DNA of 12,172 bases. Source: Flectobacillus sp. (GTDB taxonomy: Bacteria > Bacteroidota > Bacteroidia > Cytophagales > Spirosomataceae). Below, piece after piece: positions 1 to 7,025 of the stretch (positions within the stretch are counted from its first letter, which is position 1; each line of letters opens with the position of its first letter). The DNA lies in contig JARXAV010000190.1 in assembly GCA_029865665.1 (NCBI GenBank), forward strand, positions 1 through 12,172, read 5' to 3'. A program made the translations under genes and the position numbers. The notes under the pieces were generated by a model. That model was not told the origin of the DNA and did no database searches. It was given only the letters and a program-made list of their open reading frames with translations.

Positions 1-36
1 AATGCTGAGAGTGAATAGCTATTCACTCTCAGCATT
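1..36. terminator. Perfect 36-bp palindrome, probable terminator of an upstream gene
   Basis: Bases 1-18 are exactly the reverse complement of bases 19-36, so either strand folds into a hairpin of about 16 bp with a tight AGCT loop. It is followed by a T/C-rich tail (attatttctctcct). The long, mixed-composition stem between genes resembles the terminator at 2357-2387. The upstream gene lies outside the window, so the terminator reading is inferred; a palindromic protein-binding site is the alternative. Confidence 0.55.
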
Positions 37-195
37 ATTTCTCTCCTAAATACATCACTGAAATTGAATAAATAATTGTTTGATTAGAACAATAGCTCTC
101 CACAAATTAATTTAATATGAGTCGCCATTAGTTAACTTTAAATAGGTTATCTTGAAACACGAATCGTTATCCATAATTTTTTAAAATAGTATTTG

Positions 196-2346
196 ATGAA
201 AAAACTCTGTTTCATATTCCTATTCTTTGCATTTCATGGTATAGGCTTTTCGCAGTCTGTTAAATTTATTTCTTCATTAGATGCTTCAAAAACTGCCTAT
301 GCCAAGCGTATGCTCGAAAAAACGCTGAGTAACAAAGGGTATGCTTTGAAAAATTCCACCTCAAAATTTACGATTGATTTCAAAATAGATACTAGCAAGT
401 TTGAAGCCGAATCTTTTGGCATATTAAGAGATAAAACCACGATAAGTATTATTGGGGGAGATACACGTGGCTTAATTTATGGGGCGTTGGCTATTTGCGA
501 AAACGTCAGAAACGGCGTTGAATTAGACAAAATTAAAGCTTTTGAAGAAAAACCCAAATACCCCTATCGTACGATCAAGTTTGATTTACCTTACGATACC
601 TATCGCCATAGTTATGCCTTAGATTTACACCAAGAAACCTGCAAAGACATCAACTATTGGGAGGCTTTCTTAGATATGATGGCCGAAAATCGCTTTAATG
701 TCTTGAGCCTTTGGAACTTGCATCCTTACGTTTATATGATTCGTGCCAAAAACTTTCCCGAGGCTTCGCCTTTTTCTGATACCGAAATGGCAGCATGGCA
801 AACGCTTTTTCACGGTATTTTACGAATGGCCAAAGAGCGTGAAATAGAAACTTACTTAGTGCCATTTAATATTTTCGTGAGTCCAGAGTTTTCCAAAGCT
901 CATAATGTGGCGATGGATAATCTCGAACACCACTTTTTTGTAAAAGGCGATACGTCGAGCATCATCAAACGTTATACCCGTGAAAGCGTAGCTCAGGTTT
1001 TGCAAGAATATCCCGAACTTACTGGATTCGGTTTGACTTTGGGTGAAGGAATGGGCGGAATGACTCCCCAGCAGCGGGAAGATTGGATGAAAGAAACCAT
1101 CATTGAAGGTATGAAAATGTCGGGTAGAAAGGCTAAGTTGATTCACCGTATCCCGTTTTCAAGTAATGTAGGCTCACTTGGCCCCACCAGCATCGAAACC
1201 GAAAAGCTAACTCGCAGAGCCATTGACGAAGAAGGCACGATGGATTTTATCGAAAAACCAATTTGGGCTGATTTTAAATACAATTGGTCACATGCACACT
1301 CTACGCCCACACTTGTAAAAGTACACGGAGGGAAACTTTTTGATACTTATTTTGTACCAAAGCCTCAGACCTACAAAGTTACTTGGACAGCTCGAAATGA
1401 AGACTTTTTCTGCCTCAGATGGGGAGTACCCGATTTTATCAGAAGCCATATCAAAGAAAATAGTCAAGAATATGTCGGAGGCTATACTATTGGTTCAGAA
1501 ACCTATATTCCTGCCAAAGATTACTTTACAAAATCGGATATAAAAGTTGATTGGAATTACGCCTTCGAGCGTCAGTGGTTATTTTACAAATTGTGGGGCA
1601 GATTGCTCTATAACCCAGAAACCCCCGATGCTGTTTTTCAAGCCGAATTTACTCGTAGATATGGAAAAGATGGACAAAACTTACTTACTGCCAGTTCATT
1701 GGCAGGAAAAACACCGCTAAGATTAGCTTCGTCTTTTGATTTTACTTGGGATTTCAGCTTGTACAGCGAAGGCTTTTTGTCCTTAAAAGATAAAACGGTT
1801 AGCTACATTGATATTATCCGACAAATCGAACAACCTGTTACCGAACCAAGCTTTGTTTCTATTGCCGATTTCGTAAAAATAAAAACCAGCGGAACAAGCA
1901 TTGAAACCGGAAAAGTAAGCCCACCAATGCTGGCCGAAATGCTGGAAAACGATTGTAAAAAAGCCCTTGAATTGGTGAAAAATATCAATACCAAAAATAG
2001 TAATACCCTCATGTATGAGGTGGCAGACGTACGCTCATGGGCGTATTTGGGCTTGTATTATGCAGCAAAAATCAAAGGTGGCGTTGCTCTTCAAACCTAC
2101 CGAACTACGGGAGATTTACCACAAAAACAACTGGCAATCAATTATTTAGAAACAGCCTTGAAATTTTGGGATGAAGTAATTGCCATTACCAAACCTATCT
2201 ATAACGATATGCCTTTGGTACATTTTACCGAACAAGCAGGAAACACTAGAGAACAAAATGAAGCATTGCGTTTTCATTGGCACATTTTACGCCCTGCGGT
2301 GGCCAATGATATTGAAATTGCCAAGAAAACGGTATTTGAAAAATAA
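196..2346 (+). CDS. Secreted glycoside hydrolase-like protein with GH67/GH20-type N-terminal domain and TIM-barrel-like core
   Basis: Probably a periplasmic or exported carbohydrate-active enzyme; substrate unknown. The frame opens with TTG at 193 directly followed by ATG at 196. I chose the ATG because it begins a normal signal peptide (KK, hydrophobic run, cleavage near FSQ-S), giving 716 residues. Residues about 22-108 end in GGDTRGLIYGALAICENV, the signature style of the small alpha/beta domain that precedes the catalytic barrel in GH20, GH67 and GH84 enzymes. A barrel-like region follows (about 122-470), with PYRTIKFDLPYD, FNVLSLWNLHPYVYM, GFGLTLGEGMGG (Glu284) and GYTIGSETY (Glu435). 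These acidic residues are candidates for catalysis, not proven. The C-terminal part (about 575-716) looks helical. I cannot assign a CAZy family; alpha-glucuronidase-like or galacturonidase-like activity is a guess from the N-terminal domain. It converges on the GH43 gene, suggesting a related plant-polysaccharide role. Confidence 0.85.
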   Translation: MKKLCFIFLFFAFHGIGFSQSVKFISSLDASKTAYAKRMLEKTLSNKGYALKNSTSKFTIDFKIDTSKFEAESFGILRDKTTISIIGGDTRGLIYGALAICENVRNGVELDKIKAFEEKPKYPYRTIKFDLPYDTYRHSYALDLHQETCKDINYWEAFLDMMAENRFNVLSLWNLHPYVYMIRAKNFPEASPFSDTEMAAWQTLFHGILRMAKEREIETYLVPFNIFVSPEFSKAHNVAMDNLEHHFFVKGDTSSIIKRYTRESVAQVLQEYPELTGFGLTLGEGMGGMTPQQREDWMKETIIEGMKMSGRKAKLIHRIPFSSNVGSLGPTSIETEKLTRRAIDEEGTMDFIEKPIWADFKYNWSHAHSTPTLVKVHGGKLFDTYFVPKPQTYKVTWTARNEDFFCLRWGVPDFIRSHIKENSQEYVGGYTIGSETYIPAKDYFTKSDIKVDWNYAFERQWLFYKLWGRLLYNPETPDAVFQAEFTRRYGKDGQNLLTASSLAGKTPLRLASSFDFTWDFSLYSEGFLSLKDKTVSYIDIIRQIEQPVTEPSFVSIADFVKIKTSGTSIETGKVSPPMLAEMLENDCKKALELVKNINTKNSNTLMYEVADVRSWAYLGLYYAAKIKGGVALQTYRTTGDLPQKQLAINYLETALKFWDEVIAITKPIYNDMPLVHFTEQAGNTREQNEALRFHWHILRPAVANDIEIAKKTVFEK

Positions 2347-2356
2347 GGACAAAAAT

Positions 2357-2394
2357 AATAGTCGCAACCTTTACTGTTGCGACTATTGTTTTTG
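2357..2394. terminator. Bidirectional intrinsic terminator between convergent genes
   Basis: A perfect 12-bp inverted repeat, AATAGTCGCAAC (2357-2368) and GTTGCGACTATT (2376-2387), encloses a 7-nt loop. It is followed by a T-rich tract on the plus strand (to 2394) and preceded by an A-rich tract (2351-2355) that is a T tract on the minus strand. It lies 10 bp after the plus-strand glycosidase gene and about 20 bp after the end of the minus-strand GH43 gene, so it can end both transcripts. Confidence 0.85.
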
Positions 2395-2406
2395 CTTTTA
2401 CTGAAA

Positions 2407-3858
2407 TTAGGGCAACTTAAAATTCCATTTAGAATTATCGCTATTGAAATCAAATTTACCTAAAGTTGGCGTACTATCTCCCGACGAAATCAAGGCCATT
2501 TTTTCACCAGAATTAGGAACAACTTTTGGCATGATGCGATAAGTGCCATCAATTAGTTGGTCAATTCTCCATAACTGTTCGGCTGCTCCCGTAAACTTCG
2601 GAACGGTAATCAATTCCGCCTCAGCCGTAGCGGCCAACGCACGTTCTGTGCCAGCAATCACGATCTTATAATACTGTCCCCCAGGATATCCACCACCATC
2701 AGGCACGGCCGTAATTGTCCATTTTTGGTGCGGTCTAGCGATGTAGTCACCTGCTCTTACACCAATATCACCTTTTGGCCAAGTATCAATTACATCTTTT
2801 AATTCTTGCGATGCTATAGATTTTATAGGTTCATTAGGGTCACGAGGTCCACGGATACCGCCAGCCATACGCACAAAATCTACAATTAGTTCAAGACCAT
2901 AACCACGGCGTTCTGATTCAATCTGATAAGTTCCTTCTTTGAAAAGCTCACCACCCACAGGCCAATCGTTTTTCCAGAGCAATGGACGAATCGCCAAAAC
3001 ACTACGACCACTCATGTCTAAATCCGCTTCGTAGTGAAACGACATTTTTTCCACACCTTCATCCACTATCCAACGCCCAAAATGGCCAGCTCCGTTGACT
3101 CTACCGCCACCAGAACCCATTACCATTTTACCACCGCCTTTCAGCATATCACGGCCCATATTGTCGAGATAAGGTCCCGTAACTTTTCGTGAACGCCCCA
3201 CTACAATATTGTAAGTCGAGTTTGCTCCATCGCAACAAGTTCCGTGCGTACCCAATAAATAATACCAACCATCACGATACATCAAGTCAGTTGCTTCACA
3301 GTCGATGGCGATATTTATTTCCTTATTTCCTTCTTTGCGTTTCCCAGTTTGGGGGTCAAGTTCAATCAAGCGGATAAAACCAAAATAAGTACCATACGAT
3401 AGCCACAAGCGACCATCAGTTGGGTCAAGTAAAAGCCCTGGATCGATGGCATCACAGTCTTCTAGTCCGTCAGAAGCAGCTACTACAATTGCTTCGGTGT
3501 ATTTAAAGTCTGGTGATTTTGGATCAAGTGTTTTATTCCACATCGTCAAAATTTTACCACTATGTCCGCCGTTTAATCCGCCACCTGTTGCACCATAGAC
3601 TACCAAATAACGGTCACCAATTTTCAAGGCATCGGGTGCCGCACCACCGCCCGGTCTTTCGCCGCCAGGATTCCATTCCCAGCCGTCTGTTGATACCAAA
3701 CCACCACCACGAGTACCAAACGTATAGTATTTACCATCAGATTCCATAATGGTAGATGGATCGTGGATAAATGGTTTCCCGACTTGAGCGTTCACTTCGG
3801 CAGATAAACACCCTATGGCAAGAGCTAATTTGCCTATATTTTTTATAGAAAATTTCAT
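2407..3858 (-). CDS. Secreted GH43 arabinanase-type glycosidase with C-terminal ricin-like domain
   Basis: Probably hydrolyses alpha-1,5-linked arabinan or related arabinose-containing glycans outside the cytoplasm. A signal peptide ends near VNA-Q (residue 24). The GH43 five-bladed propeller follows, with its three acidic residues in recognisable contexts: Asp33 (HDPS, general base), Asp139 (DAIDPGLL, pKa modulator) and Glu188 (DCEATDLMY, general acid). The SYGTYFGFI segment (154-162), CCDGANSTYNIVVGRS (208-223) and GAGHF (256-260) strongly resemble endo-arabinanases, where the last histidine helps hold a metal ion near the active site. Residues about 378-483 (QKWTITAV, EQLWRIDQL, SKWNFKLP) form a ricin-type beta-trefoil-like module, probably carbohydrate binding. 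The gene is second in a minus-strand unit, 47 bp after the lipoprotein gene 3906-4637. The arabinan specificity is inferred from motifs; exo-acting arabinofuranosidase is possible. Confidence 0.9.
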   Translation of the reverse strand: MKFSIKNIGKLALAIGCLSAEVNAQVGKPFIHDPSTIMESDGKYYTFGTRGGGLVSTDGWEWNPGGERPGGGAAPDALKIGDRYLVVYGATGGGLNGGHSGKILTMWNKTLDPKSPDFKYTEAIVVAASDGLEDCDAIDPGLLLDPTDGRLWLSYGTYFGFIRLIELDPQTGKRKEGNKEINIAIDCEATDLMYRDGWYYLLGTHGTCCDGANSTYNIVVGRSRKVTGPYLDNMGRDMLKGGGKMVMGSGGGRVNGAGHFGRWIVDEGVEKMSFHYEADLDMSGRSVLAIRPLLWKNDWPVGGELFKEGTYQIESERRGYGLELIVDFVRMAGGIRGPRDPNEPIKSIASQELKDVIDTWPKGDIGVRAGDYIARPHQKWTITAVPDGGGYPGGQYYKIVIAGTERALAATAEAELITVPKFTGAAEQLWRIDQLIDGTYRIMPKVVPNSGEKMALISSGDSTPTLGKFDFNSDNSKWNFKLP

Positions 3859-3905
3859 ACAAAACTAATTTTTAATCAAGGTTTTAATCGATAAGAAATC
3901 AACGT

Positions 3906-4637
3906 TTATTCACAAGTAATAGATAGGTCTTTAACTGGTTGTCCGTTTTCATCCAAGAAACGAACACAGAAATCACTCATACCTGGCTCATTAATGATTG
4001 CCCCACGCAAAACGTTTCGACCTTTATTGAGTGTCAGACGATTAGAAACAACATCGTCCATCACCATACGTCTATCGCCAGAAAGTAAGGATGCTTCTTT
4101 GCCATTGAGCCACCACATTGAGGCTGAATTAGAACCGACTGCTAGGCGTACATTTTTCATTTCACGAGGGCTGTCAATTACAGTAACTCCCCAAAACAAA
4201 ACACCATAAACTTGTTTATTAAGTCCATGAGCAAAACGATACAATTTGACGTTGAAGTTAGTGCTTTCTAGGGCGTGCCAAGTAAGTTCTTGCTCACCCG
4301 CCTTTACTTTCTCGCCGTCCTTAGGCATAATCGCAAACTGATTCGGGAAATATTCTTTCGCAAAGTTTTCACGTAAGTAACTGTCTGTAAAAACAGTATT
4401 GCCTCGATTGGGTTTATTGATGGGTTCAAGTAGCATCCAACGTTGAATAAAACCGTCACTATCAGGTGTTTTAGGTTTATTGGATGCTTTTACAAAAAAT
4501 GGTGCGATACTGCGAGTGGTATCGTTTTTAGCTGTATTATTGGCATTTGGCTTTGTAGAATTACATCCCTGTAAGCCTGTACCCAATAACATCGCAACGC
4601 CAGTTGTTAGCAACAACTGTTTGAGATTGATACACAT
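3906..4637 (-). CDS. Small lipoprotein with galactose-binding-like domain, partner of the GH43 gene
   Basis: Predicted 243-residue lipoprotein. The open frame extends to 4682, but I place the start at the ATG at 4637. That gives a compact signal sequence (MCINLKQLLLTTGVAMLLG) with a lipobox LQGC, the lipidated Cys being residue 25; the longer form would add 15 poorly fitting residues. After a flexible Asn/Thr/Lys-rich linker there is one beta-rich domain with WWLNGKEA, RLTLNKGRNVLRGAIIN and FCVRFLDENGQPV. This pattern is typical of galactose-binding-like beta-sandwich modules attached to polysaccharide-degrading proteins, where a residue string such as LNGKEV precedes a DxxS..LxLxKGxN stretch. 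No catalytic residues are apparent, so a surface glycan-binding or accessory role is inferred. It lies 47 bp upstream of the GH43 gene and probably shares its transcript from the promoter at 4710-4717. Automated pipelines might label such proteins acetylxylan esterase, which the sequence does not support. Confidence 0.8.
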   Translation of the reverse strand: MCINLKQLLLTTGVAMLLGTGLQGCNSTKPNANNTAKNDTTRSIAPFFVKASNKPKTPDSDGFIQRWMLLEPINKPNRGNTVFTDSYLRENFAKEYFPNQFAIMPKDGEKVKAGEQELTWHALESTNFNVKLYRFAHGLNKQVYGVLFWGVTVIDSPREMKNVRLAVGSNSASMWWLNGKEASLLSGDRRMVMDDVVSNRLTLNKGRNVLRGAIINEPGMSDFCVRFLDENGQPVKDLSITCE

Positions 4638-4709
4638 AGATTTGTTTAGTGTTTTAAATAGAATGAGATAAAAAAAAATCAAAATAATTATAAAATAAAT
4701 TTACTGTGT

Positions 4710-4717
4710 CAAATGTA
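4710..4717 (-). promoter_or_regulatory. Candidate Bacteroidota -7 promoter element for the lipoprotein-GH43 unit
   Basis: The minus strand reads TACATTTG, an exact match to the TAnnTTTG -7 consensus of Bacteroidota, about 73 bp upstream of the lipoprotein start codon. No clear -33 TTTG is visible at the expected distance. The same octamer precedes the glycosyltransferase operon at 7271-7278. Confidence 0.5.
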
Positions 4718-4936
4718 CACAATTATTAGTTCGGTTGTTTTCGTACTATTGGATAAAAGGTTTTTGGAGAAGTAGATAGATTAAAATAGCCATATTATTC
4801 AGAAGAACTATTAGCATACTATTGTTCTTGAATAAAATGGATATTTCTGATAAAGAGTAGATTATGTCTTTAAGGTGTGCTCATGAAATAGTTGACTTGG
4901 GTATCTGTACCTACGATATTGATGGTTCGTTATTGT
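4718..4936. other. Intergenic region with no recognised feature
   Basis: AT-rich DNA between the end of the serine hydrolase gene and the promoter of the lipoprotein-GH43 unit. I find no convincing reading frame, terminator hairpin or repeat here. Confidence 0.5.
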
Positions 4937-6007
4937 CTAGTTTATTAGAGCATTAATTTTCGCCCAAAGTTCATTATCAAAACCTGATACCGCAAAGTTT
5001 GCATTGTCAGGATTAGCGGAATCTCCCATTCTGATAACCACCATTTTTTTACTGGGAATTACATAAATACGTTGGTCATTTGCTCCCATTGCAGCATACA
5101 TGTCAGCAGGTGCATTTGGGATTAAATAGCCCTGATAAACGGTTTGCTCGCCAGGAATCATAAAACTATTTTTACCATTTAACCACCATAGATAGCCATA
5201 AGCAGGGTTGATATTTTGAGATGTTGAAATACTCTCGTTGAAAAAGGGTTCATTGATGATTTGTTCGTTATTCCATTTTCCCTTATTTAAGGCCATAAGT
5301 CCAAACCTTGCCATACTTCTGGTTGTACTGTGGTAAATAGAGAAGATTGCTCCAAAATTCCAAAATCCATCCATTCCTATTTTATGCTTTAATTTTTCGT
5401 TGAAATACGTTTCAAAGGTTTTATTGCTTGAATTGGCCACAACATCAATTAATTTTTGAAAAATATTGCTGTAAGCCCATCGAGTTCCCGCATCGGCAAC
5501 ATACGTTAAGTTGGGTTTAATGACCAATTGTTTGGTATCATTATTTCCTGTTGTCATTGTCAGTAAATGCCTTACAGAAATTAAGTTTTCCTTTTCCAAA
5601 GGTATACTCGTCCACGCTGTTTTTAGATAATCAGAGGCTTTGTTATTAATATTTAATAATCCTTCTTGCTGAGCAATCCCTGTTGTAGTGGCAACTAGGG
5701 TTTTACCTGCACTATTCCATTCCCAAGTAGTGTTTGCTGTGTGACCATTCATATATTCTTCCATTACAATTCTTCCATTGACAAGTATCATAAAAGATTT
5801 AGTGTTTTTCTGAGTAAGAAATTCCTTCAATGGTTGAACGGCGTTTTGATTCCATCCCAAACTTGAAAGCGATTGAGTTTCCCAAGCAGTGTTTGTATTA
5901 GAAGGGAAATACATAGATTCAGATGCTGTTGGCTGAACAAGGTTATTATTTTTACCACAGCTCGAAGTGAATAGTGCGAGTAATAAATATACAGTAGAGG
6001 GCTTCAT
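4937..6007 (-). CDS. Lipoprotein serine hydrolase of the beta-lactamase (class C)/esterase family
   Basis: A 356-residue serine hydrolase of the class C beta-lactamase, DD-peptidase and 6-aminohexanoate-dimer hydrolase superfamily; substrate unknown. The N-terminus is a short hydrophobic segment ending in a lipobox (FTSSC, lipid Cys17), so the enzyme is probably anchored to a membrane facing the periplasm or cell surface. The nucleophile motif SxxK is Ser99-Ala-Gly-Lys102, in WEWNSAGKTLVATT. The second motif YxN is Tyr179-Ser-Asn181 in RWAYSN. The third-motif region appears as AAMGANDQRIYVIPSKKMVV (about 306-325), as in esterase-like members that replace KTG. LLTMTTG (148-154) and YGYLWWLNG (270-278) are also family-typical. 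It faces away from a hairpin-rich region and is not clearly in an operon with the downstream lipoprotein gene, because about 300 bp and a promoter candidate separate them. A true beta-lactamase role is unlikely on these motifs. Confidence 0.88.
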   Translation of the reverse strand: MKPSTVYLLLALFTSSCGKNNNLVQPTASESMYFPSNTNTAWETQSLSSLGWNQNAVQPLKEFLTQKNTKSFMILVNGRIVMEEYMNGHTANTTWEWNSAGKTLVATTTGIAQQEGLLNINNKASDYLKTAWTSIPLEKENLISVRHLLTMTTGNNDTKQLVIKPNLTYVADAGTRWAYSNIFQKLIDVVANSSNKTFETYFNEKLKHKIGMDGFWNFGAIFSIYHSTTRSMARFGLMALNKGKWNNEQIINEPFFNESISTSQNINPAYGYLWWLNGKNSFMIPGEQTVYQGYLIPNAPADMYAAMGANDQRIYVIPSKKMVVIRMGDSANPDNANFAVSGFDNELWAKINALIN

Positions 6008-6212
6008 AATTGTTTTGGTATTAAGTTAACACAACAATTAGATAGCTAACTTCTCAAAAGGTTTAACGTATTTATGGGTTTTGACGTGTTATTTAAAAAG
6101 GTAGAGGCGGATTTGTGAAAGCAGAGCAAGGAGGTAGATTTTCAACCTTCAGACCACCCTAAGCTGGTTTCTTGACCAGATTGGATAGAAGTTAGCTTCC
6201 GTAAAATGGTTG
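6008..6212. other. Hairpin-containing intergenic DNA upstream of the serine hydrolase
   Basis: No gene found. The segment contains short inverted repeats, including CTGGT (6164-6168) with ACCAG (6175-6179) and GAAG (6188-6191) with CTTC (6196-6199). These run directly into the multi-hairpin element at 6213, so the element may start earlier than I have marked. The promoter of the serine hydrolase gene should lie here, but no good TAnnTTTG match is visible on the minus strand. Confidence 0.5.
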
Positions 6213-6278
6213 TGGTAGTATGGTCAAGGAATAGACCAAGCAAAATTTGCTTTAATACGGATTATAAATCAGCTACCA
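6213..6278 (+). repeat. Hairpin-array element, copy A
   Basis: An outer stem TGGTAG (6213-6218) with CTACCA (6273-6278) encloses three small hairpins: TGGTC/GACCA with an AGGAAT apex (6221-6238), AGCAAA/TTTGCT (6239-6251), and GATT/AATC with an ATA loop (6260-6270). Positions 6235-6271 match 11959-11995 at 30 of 37 bases without gaps, so this is a dispersed repeat and not a local fold alone. The orientation label follows the arbitrary choice of plus for copies A, B and C. Confidence 0.75.
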
Positions 6279-6290
6279 GATAGGGATATC

Positions 6291-6356
6291 ATTCAGTTAC
6301 AAACTGAAAAATAGGAGATACAGGTGTTAAGTGTAGCGTCACCTGTACCAGTGGAG
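6291..6356 (+). repeat. 3' module of hairpin-array element, copy A
   Basis: Contains a perfect 7-bp hairpin, TTCAGTT (6292-6298) and AACTGAA (6302-6308) with an ACA loop. Next comes an 8-bp hairpin, TACAGGTG (6319-6326) and CACCTGTA (6340-6347) with a 13-nt loop, running into CCAGTGGAG. The segment aligns with 7040-7106: 16 of 18 bases agree over the first hairpin, and the arms and tail of the second are conserved while its loop is not. Confidence 0.75.
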
Positions 6357-6390
6357 TAACCCGTATGAATAAAGTCCAAATAGCTTCTTT

Positions 6391-6416
6391 TGATGAAGTT
6401 TAGGAACGCTTCATCA
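6391..6416. repeat. 8-bp inverted repeat next to the glycine-zipper gene
   Basis: TGATGAAG (6391-6398) pairs perfectly with CTTCATCA (6409-6416) around a 10-nt loop containing AGGAA. It lies 6 bp beyond the stop codon of the minus-strand gene 6422-6883. It has no T tract on the minus strand, so it is a weak terminator candidate at best, and it may be another hairpin of the adjacent element. Confidence 0.5.
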
Positions 6417-6421
6417 GATTA

Positions 6422-6883
6422 CTATTTCACTTCTACATTTAATTGTCTCCCTTCATTCAACGCTTTTTTATCCAATCTCGACCCGATTGAAACCCCAAGC
6501 CCTAACCCGATTGGTAAGCCCAAGCCCAACAAGCCCATATTACCCATAGATAAACCAAAAGCGACTCCCATAGGTACGCCCAAACCAGACATACCAAGTG
6601 CTATCCCAAGGGTTTGATAATAGTTTTTAGGAACAAGATTAAGCTCTTTTTGAACCAGTTTTAAGACACTTGCTTGTTGTTGCTTAACCAGCTTTTTGAG
6701 TTCATTTGCTGAAAGAGACGACGAGTTTACTTGCTCCACACACGCATTAATCGTGAGGATAACCTGCTCTGGCAATTCTCTCTTATTTAGTTCATTTAGT
6801 AGCTCTCCGAACTGTGTATAAAGTTTACTCAATTTACTATCATTAGCGACATCTTGCCTATTTTTTAGCTCAATTATAGTCAT
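6422..6883 (-). CDS. Small glycine-zipper membrane protein, unknown function
   Basis: A 153-residue protein I do not recognise as a named family. Residues 1-85 are polar, predicted helical and rich in Lys, Gln, Glu and Leu (for example ELLNELNKRELPEQV and ELKKLVKQQQASVLKLVQKEL), suggesting a cytoplasmic coiled or helical domain. Residues about 91-134 are very glycine-rich and hydrophobic (GIALGMSGLGVPMGVAFG and GLLGLGLPIGLGLGVSIG), with repeated GxxxG spacing. This fits two glycine-zipper transmembrane helices followed by a short charged tail. There is no signal peptide. The gene stands alone on the minus strand between two same-orientation copies of a hairpin-array repeat. Proteins of this shape are common short hypotheticals; a pore-forming, toxin-like or membrane-scaffold role would be speculation. 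The frame on the opposite strand is a proline-rich shadow of the glycine codons. Confidence 0.7.
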   Translation of the reverse strand: MTIIELKNRQDVANDSKLSKLYTQFGELLNELNKRELPEQVILTINACVEQVNSSSLSANELKKLVKQQQASVLKLVQKELNLVPKNYYQTLGIALGMSGLGVPMGVAFGLSMGNMGLLGLGLPIGLGLGVSIGSRLDKKALNEGRQLNVEVK

Positions 6884-6951
6884 AACCGTATCATTTATAG
6901 TTGTTTATCGTGTTACTGTAAAGGCTTTAAGTTATTGAATCAATAAAGATG

Positions 6952-7019
6952 CCACTAATGTTAAACAGGATTGGAATCCTGTAACTAACCAGTACTTGAT
7001 AGGAATCAAGCACTAGTGG
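6952..7019 (+). repeat. Hairpin-array element, copy B (three-way junction)
   Basis: CCACTA (6952-6957) can pair with TAGTGG (7014-7019), closing a junction. Inside are ACAGGATT/AATCCTGT (6965-6972 and 6975-6982, perfect, GG loop) and AGTACTTGAT/ATCAAGCACT (6991-7000 and 7005-7014, 9 of 10 paired, AGGA loop). Both inner hairpins carry a GGAAT apex like the first hairpin of copy A. The arms differ completely from copy A, so only the architecture and apex are shared here. Confidence 0.65.
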
Positions 7020-7025
7020 TGGACT

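Noticed and set aside
193..195. TTG start codon for the large glycosidase gene
   Set aside because: An ATG follows immediately at 196 and gives the same signal peptide, so the TTG adds nothing.
856..1146. Minus-strand open frame inside the glycosidase gene
   Set aside because: It is an antisense shadow of a well-supported coding region and has no recognisable domain.
4638..4682. Longer N-terminus for the lipoprotein gene
   Set aside because: It would put 15 extra residues before a well-formed lipoprotein signal sequence that starts at 4637.
4937..6007. Antibiotic-resistance beta-lactamase
   Set aside because: SxxK and YxN motifs are shared with esterases and peptidases; the third-motif region lacks KTG, so resistance is not supported.
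6390..6617. Plus-strand proline-rich open frame
   Set aside because: The proline and lysine repeats are the antisense reading of the glycine-rich membrane segment of the minus-strand gene.
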